The position numbers were made by a program, and so were the translations under genes. A model generated the notes under the pieces. The model saw only the letters and a list, made by a program, of their open reading frames with translations, ran no database searches and was not told where the DNA came from. From Bacteroidota bacterium (GTDB lineage: Bacteria > Bacteroidota > Bacteroidia > NS11-12g > UBA955): a stretch of 33,291 nt of DNA. Below, piece after piece: positions 1 through 7,210 of the stretch. Location of the stretch: assembly GCA_005798825.1 (NCBI GenBank), contig SYIL01000036.1:1-33291 (forward strand), in the 5' to 3' direction. Positions within the stretch are counted from its first letter, which is position 1; every line of letters starts with the position of its first letter.

Positions 1-150
1 CAAGCCATTGAGCAAACAAAAAGCTGTCCGGAATTTACCGATGAAGCCATTCGCGTATTGAAAAAATCTCCACGCTGGATTCCTGGACAAAACAATGGGG
101 TATTTTTGAAGTCATGGCGTGAAATTCCCATAAAACTTACGGTTGAGTAG
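1..150 (+). CDS. Energy transducer TonB, C-terminal fragment
   Basis: The first base is in frame and 49 codons are read before a TAG at 148-150; the 5' part lies outside the window. The residues match the end of a TonB C-terminal domain: a segment AIRVLKKSPRWIPG, then NNG, then a final beta strand ending IPIKLTVE. In Bacteroidota this domain, anchored by an N-terminal membrane helix, passes proton-motive energy to outer-membrane receptors such as the one at 11171-13525. Only the last part of the domain is visible, so other proteins that carry a TonB-like C-terminus (for example BlaR-type or TPR-linked ones) cannot be excluded. Confidence 0.8.
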   Translation, partial: QAIEQTKSCPEFTDEAIRVLKKSPRWIPGQNNGVFLKSWREIPIKLTVE

Positions 151-293
151 GGTCTTACACTTTTTTACTACGCTGACCTACATCCGTTTGAGAAACTGAC
201 TAAACTGCAGCAAAACGGCAATTGTTTTTGTGCGCTTGTATATAATTTGGTGTAGCTTACTGTCGACCAACCAAAATTTTCAATTCCAATCCC

Positions 294-301
294 TAACTTT
301 G
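294..301 (+). promoter_or_regulatory. Putative -7 promoter element before the ABC gene
   Basis: TAACTTTG matches the Bacteroidota -7 consensus TAnnTTTG and lies 5 nt before the ATG at 307. No convincing TTTG is seen 19-20 nt further upstream. If used, transcription would begin at or beside the start codon. The rest of the 151-306 gap shows only a 6-bp inverted repeat (CCGTTT 184-189 / AAACGG 213-218). Confidence 0.35.
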
Positions 302-306
302 AAACA

Positions 307-1875
307 ATGATGGTTGAGAGTGCAAAAACGGGAGTATTGAAATTACAGGAGTGGCCACTTTTACAAATACGGGGTTTGCGAGTTTATTCTGCCCAACTTC
401 AACTGATTCATTTGCCTCATTTAAGTATAAATTTGGGCGAATTGCATGGTATAATAGGAGAAAGTGGAAGTGGGAAATCTCTTACATTGTTTGCCATTAT
501 TGGCCTTATGTCACAGAAATTAAGGGTTGAGGGTGAAATACTATTTAGTCACGAAGGCCAACACTTCGATTTGCTTCAATGCGATGCAAAAAAATGGCAA
601 TCAATTCGTGGCAAGGCAATGGGTATTGTATTTCAAGAACCCATGTCCGCACTGAATCCTCAAATGACCTGTGGGGCGCAATTATTAGAATCGGCAAGTG
701 TTCATGCAGACTCTCCTACAAATGCCTCAGCACTGGTATACCGTAAATTACAGCAAATCGGACTGGGTGATAGTATTGAACGTATAATGCAATCGTATCC
801 CCACCAACTGAGTGGTGGACAGCGCCAACGTGTTATGATTGCAATGGCTTGTGTGCACGAGCCACCCCTAATTTTGGCTGATGAACCTACGACTGCTCTG
901 GACAGTCTTGCTCGCCAGCAAGTGATGGCCGATTTAAAGAAACTCTGCAATGAACAGGGGAGTGCGCTTATTTGGGTGAGTCACGAGTTGGATCTTGTTA
1001 AGCAGTATGCAGAAAATGTTACGGTGCTGTGCAAGGGTGAATGTCTTATGCAAGACACCAAAGAAATTGTTTTTGGAAAAAAAACGCATCCCTATGTAAA
1101 AGAACTTCTTGATGCTATGCCCAATAAACCTCTGGTGAGTGATTTGAAATCACCGAAAGTGCTGCTTTCTCTCAAGGGTGTTGGGAAATTATATACCAAG
1201 GGTAAGTGGCGTGTTCGTGCTTTGGATGCATTTGACGAACAATTAAATGCAGGAGAAACCCTATCGGTGGTTGGACTGTCGGGTTCTGGAAAAAGCACAT
1301 TGGCCAAGATTTTGGTTTCGCTCGAGACGCTCAGTGAAGGAGAAATTCTTTTGAATGGAAAAGCATTGAGTCAAGTCCCACCTACCGGAATTCAAATGGT
1401 ATTTCAAGATCCTTATGCATCGCTTAATCCGAATTATACCGCCATACAGGCCGTCTTAGAGGTATTGGTGTTCAAGCAAAATGAATTCCTACAGACACAA
1501 CATGCTGGCAATGGTAAAAATAAAATAGAACTGGCGGAAAAAGCTTGTCAATATTTAAAAGAAGTCGGTTTTGATGATCGATTGTTAACAGCCTATCCTC
1601 ATCAAATGAGTGGTGGACAGCGGCAACGTTTGTGTATTGCGAGGGCTTTGGCATCTGAGCCCAGCGTCCTGATTCTCGATGAAGCAGTATCGGCTTTGGA
1701 TCCGTTGGTTCAAAAGCAAGTACTTGCGCTTTTGGTAAAATTACAGCAGGATAGGGGTCTGGCATATATTTTTATCACACACAATTTGGAAGTTGCCCGT
1801 GCCATGTCGCACCGTATAGTATTTTTGGAGGGTGGCCAAAAAAAAGCACTTCCATCATCTTGGCTGAGTGTTTGA
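307..1875 (+). CDS. ABC transporter ATP-binding protein with two fused ATPase domains (oligopeptide/dipeptide type)
   Basis: The 522-residue protein contains two complete ABC ATPase domains, as in the YejF/GsiA group where DppD-like and DppF-like subunits are fused. Domain 1 has Walker A GESGSGKS (51-58), Q-loop FQEP (109-112), signature LSGGQ (168-172), Walker B LILADE (188-193) and switch His226. Domain 2 has Walker A GLSGSGKS (323-330), Q-loop FQDP, signature MSGGQ (434-438), Walker B VLILDE (about 454-459) and His492. Both sites therefore look catalytic. The family powers import of peptides or similar solutes at the inner membrane. No permease or binding-protein gene is adjacent, so the substrate is unknown and the partner permeases must be encoded elsewhere. 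The first two codons are both ATG; either could be the start. Confidence 0.88.
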   Translation: MMVESAKTGVLKLQEWPLLQIRGLRVYSAQLQLIHLPHLSINLGELHGIIGESGSGKSLTLFAIIGLMSQKLRVEGEILFSHEGQHFDLLQCDAKKWQSIRGKAMGIVFQEPMSALNPQMTCGAQLLESASVHADSPTNASALVYRKLQQIGLGDSIERIMQSYPHQLSGGQRQRVMIAMACVHEPPLILADEPTTALDSLARQQVMADLKKLCNEQGSALIWVSHELDLVKQYAENVTVLCKGECLMQDTKEIVFGKKTHPYVKELLDAMPNKPLVSDLKSPKVLLSLKGVGKLYTKGKWRVRALDAFDEQLNAGETLSVVGLSGSGKSTLAKILVSLETLSEGEILLNGKALSQVPPTGIQMVFQDPYASLNPNYTAIQAVLEVLVFKQNEFLQTQHAGNGKNKIELAEKACQYLKEVGFDDRLLTAYPHQMSGGQRQRLCIARALASEPSVLILDEAVSALDPLVQKQVLALLVKLQQDRGLAYIFITHNLEVARAMSHRIVFLEGGQKKALPSSWLSV

Positions 1876-1895
1876 TTTATTGAACAAGCGAATGC

Positions 1896-1928
1896 TTGTG
1901 CAAAGACAATAGGCGTTCGGTATTTTTG
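1896..1928 (+). promoter_or_regulatory. Putative promoter for the LysM gene
   Basis: TATTTTTG at 1921-1928 matches the -7 consensus TAnnTTTG. A TTG at 1896-1898 lies 22 nt upstream, slightly longer than the usual spacing. The ATG at 1948 would give a leader of roughly 15 nt. Confidence 0.4.
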
Positions 1929-1947
1929 AAAGCTTAATATTGTGTTG

Positions 1948-2835
1948 ATGAAAAAAATTACAGCAAAATGCGCATGGATTTTATTGTTTGTGCTGGGTAT
2001 GTTTGGTTCTATTGGAAACGGATTTTCCCAATCAGTTAATGGAGAAATGAGTATCGATTTATCGCATAAAGTAAAGAAAGGAGAGACATTGTATTCTATT
2101 GGAAAAAAATATCATTGTACTATCGAAGAACTAAAATTGCTCAATCCAGGTATTGGGGTGCTCAAAATAGGGATGCGAATCAACGTAAAGAAAAAATCAA
2201 AAATTCCAACAAAATCTAAATCCATCGAAGCGCCCAATCTAAATCCCTTGGGCAATATTTCTCCAAGCCCTGCGCAAAAAACAGAATCTTTAGACAATGC
2301 GTCGAGTACAATTGACCATATTGTTGTAAAAGGAGAAACACTCTACAGCATTTCAAAAAAATATGGTGTTTCAATTGACAACATTTGCCGGGCAAACAAT
2401 TTACAAAGCGACAAAATCTCAATTTCTCAAAAACTGTCGATTTCGGTATCTCAAACCGCTAGTTTGTTTTCCAATCACATTCTTACAGACACAGTGAGTA
2501 GTCCGATCGCCCCAAATCCAATACAGGGGGGTATGCCAGAGATGTCTGCCATCAAAGCAAAAATATCCCTTAGAGAATATACAAAAACCCTGAATGCACA
2601 AATTGGATTTGATGGCCTTCAGTCGAATCGGTCATGGGTGATGCTCAACGACCATAAAAATGGAGAGATAATTGCGCTGGTAAATCCAGCAAACAAGGCA
2701 ATGGTTTATTGCACAGTAATGGGGTCACTGCCCAATAAGTCTGGTGGTCAAATTGCGCTGAGTGAGTCTGTCGCCAACCGATTGGGTATTGAAAAGCAAA
2801 ATACACTCTTGCAGTTATTCTATGCAGCCCCATAG
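1948..2835 (+). CDS. Secreted protein with two LysM domains
   Basis: I start at ATG 1948 (295 residues), not at the in-frame GTG 1942, because the ATG opens a normal signal peptide: MKK, a hydrophobic stretch at about 10-25, and a likely cleavage after the FSQ near residue 28. LysM 1 spans about 40-82 and LysM 2 about 124-168; both carry the KGETLYSI core and bind N-acetylglucosamine-containing glycans such as peptidoglycan. A Lys/Ser/Pro-rich linker separates them. The last 100 residues are a compact domain I cannot name with confidence; its GEIIALVNPANKAMVYCTVMG segment could belong to a double-psi beta-barrel like that of RlpA. The likely role is in cell-wall organisation or remodelling in the periplasm. 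The next gene overlaps its 3' end by 14 nt, which suggests co-transcription. Confidence 0.8.
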   Translation: MKKITAKCAWILLFVLGMFGSIGNGFSQSVNGEMSIDLSHKVKKGETLYSIGKKYHCTIEELKLLNPGIGVLKIGMRINVKKKSKIPTKSKSIEAPNLNPLGNISPSPAQKTESLDNASSTIDHIVVKGETLYSISKKYGVSIDNICRANNLQSDKISISQKLSISVSQTASLFSNHILTDTVSSPIAPNPIQGGMPEMSAIKAKISLREYTKTLNAQIGFDGLQSNRSWVMLNDHKNGEIIALVNPANKAMVYCTVMGSLPNKSGGQIALSESVANRLGIEKQNTLLQLFYAAP

Positions 2836-4228
2836 GGAATATAGTGTCCAGAATTTGTTGCGAACAGACGTTTTGTTATGGATTTCTTTGGCGTGTATTC
2901 ATGTGTCGCCATTATTGTCTTCGATGGCATTGATAGGCTATTTGGTGCAGTTGTTTTGTTGGGGTAAATCGCATACAATATCTTTTACAAAAAAAATTGT
3001 TTGGGGAAGTTTTTGTTTGACAGCATTGTGGTCTATAGTGAATATTTTTTTAAGCATGCATGTAGTTTCGGGCACACAAATGAATGTATTTGGTGACGTT
3101 TTTGTGGATAGCGACGCTATCAACAGCGCTTGGAATATTGGAATAATTAAGATGTCTCTCAAATTGCCCCTATTAATGATCCCCTTGTGTTTTTTTTGTG
3201 GGAAGCGATTAAAAACCATTTTTTGGTCGGCTTGGCCCCTGGTTATTTTGCCGCTTGTCTGGATTTCTGTGGCGAGTGTTATTCATTATTTTATGGATAT
3301 GGAATTCTACAACCAAATGGTTCTTGAAAGCAAGCCTATCCCACTATTTACTCGGGTATATCATATAGAATATTCGGTAATTGTGGGGGTGGTAGTACTA
3401 TGCTATTCATGGAAACTACTGTTTGGTACTCCAAGAAACGCCAACAATTCCAGGCAATTTCCCGCAAATGAAGCATCGAGTGATGCAGTGCCAATGAACG
3501 ATGAAGAACTTTCAAAAGATATTCCGATGCACACCCAAAAAGCCATTCTAGGGATAGCTTTGTTTATTTTGGTTGTTTCAATGCATATTTTAGGATCCAG
3601 GACTGGTCTGTTACTGCTCTATGGTGGTTTTTCTACTATGGCGTTGGCCTGGCTGTTCCAAAAGCCCAAACAAGGGGTAAAATACATTGCATTGTTTATT
3701 GGACTTTTTGGGTTGATGGCATTTTTTCCCAGCGTTCAAAATAGAATCAGCAATACGATAGTAGACTTGAAAACACTTGTTGCGGGGAATGAAGTAAGCA
3801 ACCAAAGTTTTGGGCAGCGATGGATGGCATGGAAATCAGCCGTCCACCTTATTCAAAGTGATCCGGGTATCATATTCAGGGGAAAGGGTGTTTTACTCGA
3901 TGAAAAATTGCATGGTTCATACGAAGAACTGCGTATAAATTTGGCCGCATCTCATCGAATTGGTGTCCATAACCAATTTCTGGAAACAATATTACAGAGT
4001 GGATTTATCTCCTTTTTGGTGTTTTTTATAGCTTGGATTTTTTGGGTACGAAGCCGGCAAAAAGAATTATTTTTTCTGTCTCTTTCAATGGCCATTGGTC
4101 TGGGATTAGCGATGTTTTTTGAAAGCTTATTGGAACGTCAAGCAGGTGTTTTGGCTTGTATCATTGTCTGGCAATTGATAGAAGGGGTTGAAATGCAGTT
4201 AAAATCAAAAATAAAGAATAAAGAATGA
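2822..4228 (+). CDS. O-antigen ligase-like polytopic membrane protein (Wzy_C type)
   Basis: The reading frame is open from further upstream, but ATG 2822 (468 residues) is preferred because it overlaps the LysM gene by only 14 nt and places the first hydrophobic helix near the N-terminus. The protein is almost entirely hydrophobic helices. It has a longer soluble loop in the middle (about residues 195-235, rich in Asn, Asp and Glu) and a second large loop before the HNQFLETILQSGF motif. The GSRTGLLLL and HNQFLE segments are characteristic of the O-antigen ligase/polymerase Wzy_C family. Known members join or polymerise lipid-linked glycans on the periplasmic face of the inner membrane. No glycosyltransferases are adjacent, so the glycan substrate is unknown. 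The link to the LysM gene suggests an envelope role. Confidence 0.72.
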   Translation: MQPHREYSVQNLLRTDVLLWISLACIHVSPLLSSMALIGYLVQLFCWGKSHTISFTKKIVWGSFCLTALWSIVNIFLSMHVVSGTQMNVFGDVFVDSDAINSAWNIGIIKMSLKLPLLMIPLCFFCGKRLKTIFWSAWPLVILPLVWISVASVIHYFMDMEFYNQMVLESKPIPLFTRVYHIEYSVIVGVVVLCYSWKLLFGTPRNANNSRQFPANEASSDAVPMNDEELSKDIPMHTQKAILGIALFILVVSMHILGSRTGLLLLYGGFSTMALAWLFQKPKQGVKYIALFIGLFGLMAFFPSVQNRISNTIVDLKTLVAGNEVSNQSFGQRWMAWKSAVHLIQSDPGIIFRGKGVLLDEKLHGSYEELRINLAASHRIGVHNQFLETILQSGFISFLVFFIAWIFWVRSRQKELFFLSLSMAIGLGLAMFFESLLERQAGVLACIIVWQLIEGVEMQLKSKIKNKE

Positions 4229-4234
4229 GGTTGC

Positions 4235-4265
4235 TTTGAATCACAAATGAAATTTAGTATATTTG
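4235..4265 (+). promoter_or_regulatory. Strong Bacteroidota-type promoter of the rpmB operon
   Basis: TTTG at 4235-4238, a 19-nt spacer and TATATTTG at 4258-4265 match the consensus TTTG-N19-TAnnTTTG exactly. The rpmB ATG follows at 4279, consistent with a short leader. Confidence 0.8.
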
Positions 4266-4278
4266 CAACCCTAAAATT

Positions 4279-4512
4279 ATGTCTCGCGTCTGTGATTTAA
4301 CCGGAAAAAAAGCCTTGAAGGGCAATAACGTTTCTCATTCTAACAAGAAAACCAAACGTCGCTTTTATCCTAACCTTCAAACCAAAAAATTTTTCATTCC
4401 CGAAACTGGGGAGTGGATTACCTTGAAAGTAGCCGCGTCTACAATCAAAACCATCGATAAAAAAGGCATTTCCTCCTGCATCAACAATTTGTTTACGAAA
4501 GGAAAAATTTAA
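4279..4512 (+). CDS. rpmB: 50S ribosomal protein L28
   Basis: The 77-residue protein begins MSRVCDLTGKK and continues with the basic segment NKKTKRRFYPNLQ and the GEWITLKVAASTIKTIDKKG region, which are diagnostic for bacterial L28. L28 sits at the base of the large subunit near the E site. Only the first cysteine of the zinc-binding form is present, so this is the zinc-independent version. It is first in a three-gene cluster with rpmG and a DUF4295 gene, with a consensus promoter immediately upstream. The gap to rpmG is only 3 nt. Confidence 0.97.
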   Translation: MSRVCDLTGKKALKGNNVSHSNKKTKRRFYPNLQTKKFFIPETGEWITLKVAASTIKTIDKKGISSCINNLFTKGKI

Positions 4513-4515
4513 ACC

Positions 4516-4698
4516 ATGGCAAAGAAAGGAAACCGCATACAAGTAATTTTAGAATGTACGGAGCAAAAAGGTTCTGGTGTGGCAGGGATGAGCCGTTATA
4601 TTACCACCAAAAACAAAAAAAATACTGCCGAGCGAATTGAATTGAAAAAATTCAATCCCCATCTTCGCAAGGTAACGGTTCATAAAGAAATCAAATAA
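4516..4698 (+). CDS. rpmG: 50S ribosomal protein L33
   Basis: The 60-residue basic protein starts [16 protein letters not shown] and contains the [13 protein letters not shown] and [15 protein letters not shown] segments of L33. Only one Cys is present, so the two CxxC zinc-binding pairs of the C+ form are absent and this is a zinc-free paralogue type. L33 binds near the 23S rRNA E site. It lies 3 nt after rpmB, and its TAA stop overlaps the ATG of the following DUF4295 gene by one base (TAATG), so the three are surely translated from one message. Confidence 0.97.
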   Translation: MAKKGNRIQVILECTEQKGSGVAGMSRYITTKNKKNTAERIELKKFNPHLRKVTVHKEIK

Positions 4699-4853
4699 TG
4701 GCAAAGAAAGTTGTAGCAACACTCAAAAAAGAAGGCGCTGGAAACGAATATGTTAAAGCTGTCAGGATTGTAAAATCACCCAAAACAGGTGCATACACAT
4801 TCAAAGAAGAAATTGTCTCTGCCGATAAGGTAAAAGCATTTTTTGCCAAATAA
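4698..4853 (+). CDS. DUF4295 family small protein (Bacteroidota-specific)
   Basis: A 51-residue basic protein that starts [13 protein letters not shown] and ends ADKVKAFFAK. Its start codon shares a base with the rpmG stop. It matches the DUF4295 family, which in Bacteroidota sits almost invariably between rpmG and ftsY. The size, the Lys-rich composition and this constant neighbourhood suggest a lineage-specific ribosome-associated protein. That role is inference; I know of no demonstrated function from sequence alone. A terminator follows 22 nt after the stop. Confidence 0.88.
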   Translation: MAKKVVATLKKEGAGNEYVKAVRIVKSPKTGAYTFKEEIVSADKVKAFFAK

Positions 4854-4875
4854 TTGTGCAATTAAATCATTTTAT

Positions 4876-4900
4876 AGCCCCTTTCTGGGGCTTTTTTTTT
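4876..4900 (+). terminator. Rho-independent terminator after rpmB-rpmG-DUF4295
   Basis: The stem AGCCCC (4876-4881) pairs with GGGGCT (4887-4892) across a 5-nt loop and is followed by a run of T to 4900. It separates the ribosomal-protein cluster from ftsY. Confidence 0.88.
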
Positions 4901-4910
4901 ATCTTACCCA

Positions 4911-4918
4911 TAGATTTG
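4911..4918 (+). promoter_or_regulatory. Putative -7 element for ftsY-rimO-bshC
   Basis: TAGATTTG fits TAnnTTTG and lies 4 nt before the ftsY ATG. The -33 position would fall inside the preceding terminator and shows only a T-rich stretch. If functional, the ftsY message is leaderless or nearly so. Confidence 0.45.
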
Positions 4919-4922
4919 AGAT

Positions 4923-5897
4923 ATGTTTAATTGGTTTTCTAAAAACAAGCCCAAAGAAAAAGAAGATGCGGTAGATGCTGACCAAACAAAACGTGCTCTT
5001 GCAAATACCCGAAACGGTTTTCTTTCTAAATTGGGTAGAATGTTTTCGGGAAAGCGGCAGATTAACAGTATATTTTTAGATGAATTAGAGGAAGTCTTGC
5101 TCACGTCAGATGTCGGGGTAGAAACCAGTATAAGAATTATTGAAAATCTCGAAAAAAGGGTATTAAGGGATGCTTTCGTCTCTCAAGACGAATTACATGA
5201 AATGCTGGCAGATGAGATTTCGATGTTGATGCCAGATGTGTCTTTGCCCTTGGCACAAAATTTTACACTTGATCAGATCGCAAAACCCTACGTGGTTCTT
5301 GTGGTTGGTGTGAATGGGGTGGGCAAAACCACGACTATCGGTAAATTGGCCCATCGGTATGCCAAAGAAGGGAAAAAAGTTATTTTGGGCGCAGCTGATA
5401 CATTTCGAGCAGCAGCAGTAGACCAACTTTCGATATGGCAAAATCGGGCAGGGGTTTCAATCGTATCTCACGGGATGAATTCCGACCCCGCAGCGGTTGC
5501 TTTTGATGCTGTAAAACAGGCTGTTGAAGAAAGTGCAGATGTACTGATTATTGATACTGCTGGTCGATTACACAATAAAATTGGATTGATGAATGAATTG
5601 TCTAAAATTCGACGGGTTATAGAAAAATTTAAACCCGATGCACCGCAAGAAGTATTGTTAATTATTGACGCTACAACCGGACAAAACGCCTTCGAACAAG
5701 CCAAGCAATTTACTTCTTCAACACAGGTAAATGCCTTAGCCATAACAAAACTTGATGGAACCGCAAAAGGTGGGGTGGTGATTGGGGTGAGCCACACTTT
5801 CAATTTGCCTGTGAAATATATCGGATTGGGTGAACAAGCCGAAGATCTTAAGTTGTTTAATAAATACGAATTTATCAAATCAATTTTTGTATCGTGA
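4923..5897 (+). CDS. ftsY: Signal recognition particle receptor FtsY
   Basis: This 324-residue GTPase receives the SRP-ribosome complex at the inner membrane for co-translational insertion. The sequence shows a short basic start (MFNWFSKNKPKEKE), a helical N domain to about residue 115, and the G domain: G1 GVNGVGKT (129-136), the SRP-GTPase motif DTFRAAA (159-165), DTAGR (211-215), TKLDGTAKGG (275-284) and GLGEQAEDL (301-309). The acidic A domain of E. coli FtsY is essentially absent, as in many bacteria. rimO overlaps its last bases (GTGA), so the two are translationally coupled. Confidence 0.97.
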   Translation: MFNWFSKNKPKEKEDAVDADQTKRALANTRNGFLSKLGRMFSGKRQINSIFLDELEEVLLTSDVGVETSIRIIENLEKRVLRDAFVSQDELHEMLADEISMLMPDVSLPLAQNFTLDQIAKPYVVLVVGVNGVGKTTTIGKLAHRYAKEGKKVILGAADTFRAAAVDQLSIWQNRAGVSIVSHGMNSDPAAVAFDAVKQAVEESADVLIIDTAGRLHNKIGLMNELSKIRRVIEKFKPDAPQEVLLIIDATTGQNAFEQAKQFTSSTQVNALAITKLDGTAKGGVVIGVSHTFNLPVKYIGLGEQAEDLKLFNKYEFIKSIFVS

Positions 5898-7210
5898 AAA
5901 CCCGTTCGAATAAAGAAACTAAAATCAATGTAATTACGCTGGGATGCAGTAAAAACCTCGTCGATAGTGAAGTTTTAATGGGACAACTCAAAGCTTCTCA
6001 GTTTGATGTGGCGCATGAAAGTGCCAAAGAGGATGCCGATATTGTAATTGTAAACACTTGTGGATTTATTGAAAATGCAAAACAAGAGAGTATTGACACA
6101 ATTCTTGCGTATGCAAATGCCAAGGCCCAAGGAAATATCGAAAAGTTGTATGTAACGGGGTGTTTATCGCATCGGTATAAAGATGAACTCGAACTTGAAA
6201 TTCCCGAGGTGGATGCGTGGTTTGGTACACTCGATATGCCACATTTATTGAGAACAGTAGGTGCAGACTACAAGCATGAATTGTTGGGAGAACGCTTGCA
6301 AACCACACCCAAGCATTATGCATATACTAAGATTTCAGAAGGGTGCGATCGACCCTGCTCGTTCTGCGCCATTCCATTGATGCGCGGAAAACATGTTTCT
6401 AGGCCCATAGAGATCATCAAACAAGAAATACAAGGGCTTGTGGCGAATGGCGTGAAAGAGGTGATGTTGATTGCCCAAGATTCTACCAGTTATGGTTTGG
6501 ATATTTATGGAGATCGCAAGTTGGCTGATTTGATGCAGCATCTTTCCGATATCGATGGGCTTGAGTGGTTGCGATTACATTATGCTTACCCCTCTCAGTT
6601 TCCACTAGATGTTTTGAAAGTAATGGCAGATCGAAGTAATATTTGTAATTATTTGGACATTCCCATTCAGCATATTTCAGACAATATGCTCAAGTTGATG
6701 CGACGGGGTATTACCCGGCGCAGAACCTACGAGCTATTGAATACAATTCGGGATCGTGTTCCTGGAATTGCATTGAGAACCACATTGTTGGTGGGTCATC
6801 CCGGTGAAACCCAAGCCGATGTAAAATACTTGATCAATGCGATTGAGGATATACGGTTCGAAAGACTGGGTGTATTTACCTATTCCCATGAAGAAAATAC
6901 GCATGCATTTAGCCTATTGGATACGATTGCTCAGGAAGAAAAACAACTTCGTTCCGATGCTGTTATGGAAGCCCAGATGAGCATTTCAGAGGCGTTTAAT
7001 CAGTCGTTGAAAGGACACACCTTAAAAGTATTGTTTGACCGACTCGAGGGCGATGAATTTATAGGTCGCACCGAATATGATAGCCCAGAAGTAGACAACG
7101 AGGTAAGGGTGTCGGCCAAAGACAATTATGTGCGCATGGGTGATTTTGCCAATGTAAAAATTACAGAGGCAACCCCCTATGATTTGTTTGGTAAAGTCAT
7201 AAAGTCATGA
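5894..7210 (+). CDS. rimO: Ribosomal protein S12 methylthiotransferase RimO
   Basis: The 438-residue radical-SAM enzyme adds a methylthio group to an aspartate of ribosomal protein S12. The N-terminal UPF0004 domain carries cysteines 18, 56 and 90 for one Fe-S cluster (LGCSKN, NTCGF, VTGCLS). The radical-SAM motif is CDRPCSFC with Cys151, 155 and 158. A TRAM domain occupies about 375-438. The LGCSKNLVDSE start distinguishes RimO from the tRNA enzyme MiaB. The start codon is GTG at 5894, overlapping the ftsY stop by 4 nt; no better in-frame start fits the conserved N-terminus. It is also coupled by ATGA to bshC. Confidence 0.96.
   Translation: MKTRSNKETKINVITLGCSKNLVDSEVLMGQLKASQFDVAHESAKEDADIVIVNTCGFIENAKQESIDTILAYANAKAQGNIEKLYVTGCLSHRYKDELELEIPEVDAWFGTLDMPHLLRTVGADYKHELLGERLQTTPKHYAYTKISEGCDRPCSFCAIPLMRGKHVSRPIEIIKQEIQGLVANGVKEVMLIAQDSTSYGLDIYGDRKLADLMQHLSDIDGLEWLRLHYAYPSQFPLDVLKVMADRSNICNYLDIPIQHISDNMLKLMRRGITRRRTYELLNTIRDRVPGIALRTTLLVGHPGETQADVKYLINAIEDIRFERLGVFTYSHEENTHAFSLLDTIAQEEKQLRSDAVMEAQMSISEAFNQSLKGHTLKVLFDRLEGDEFIGRTEYDSPEVDNEVRVSAKDNYVRMGDFANVKITEATPYDLFGKVIKS

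Noticed and set aside
5468-5878. 136-codon minus-strand frame inside ftsY
   Set aside because: It is the antisense of conserved ftsY G-domain motifs and shows no protein-like features of its own.
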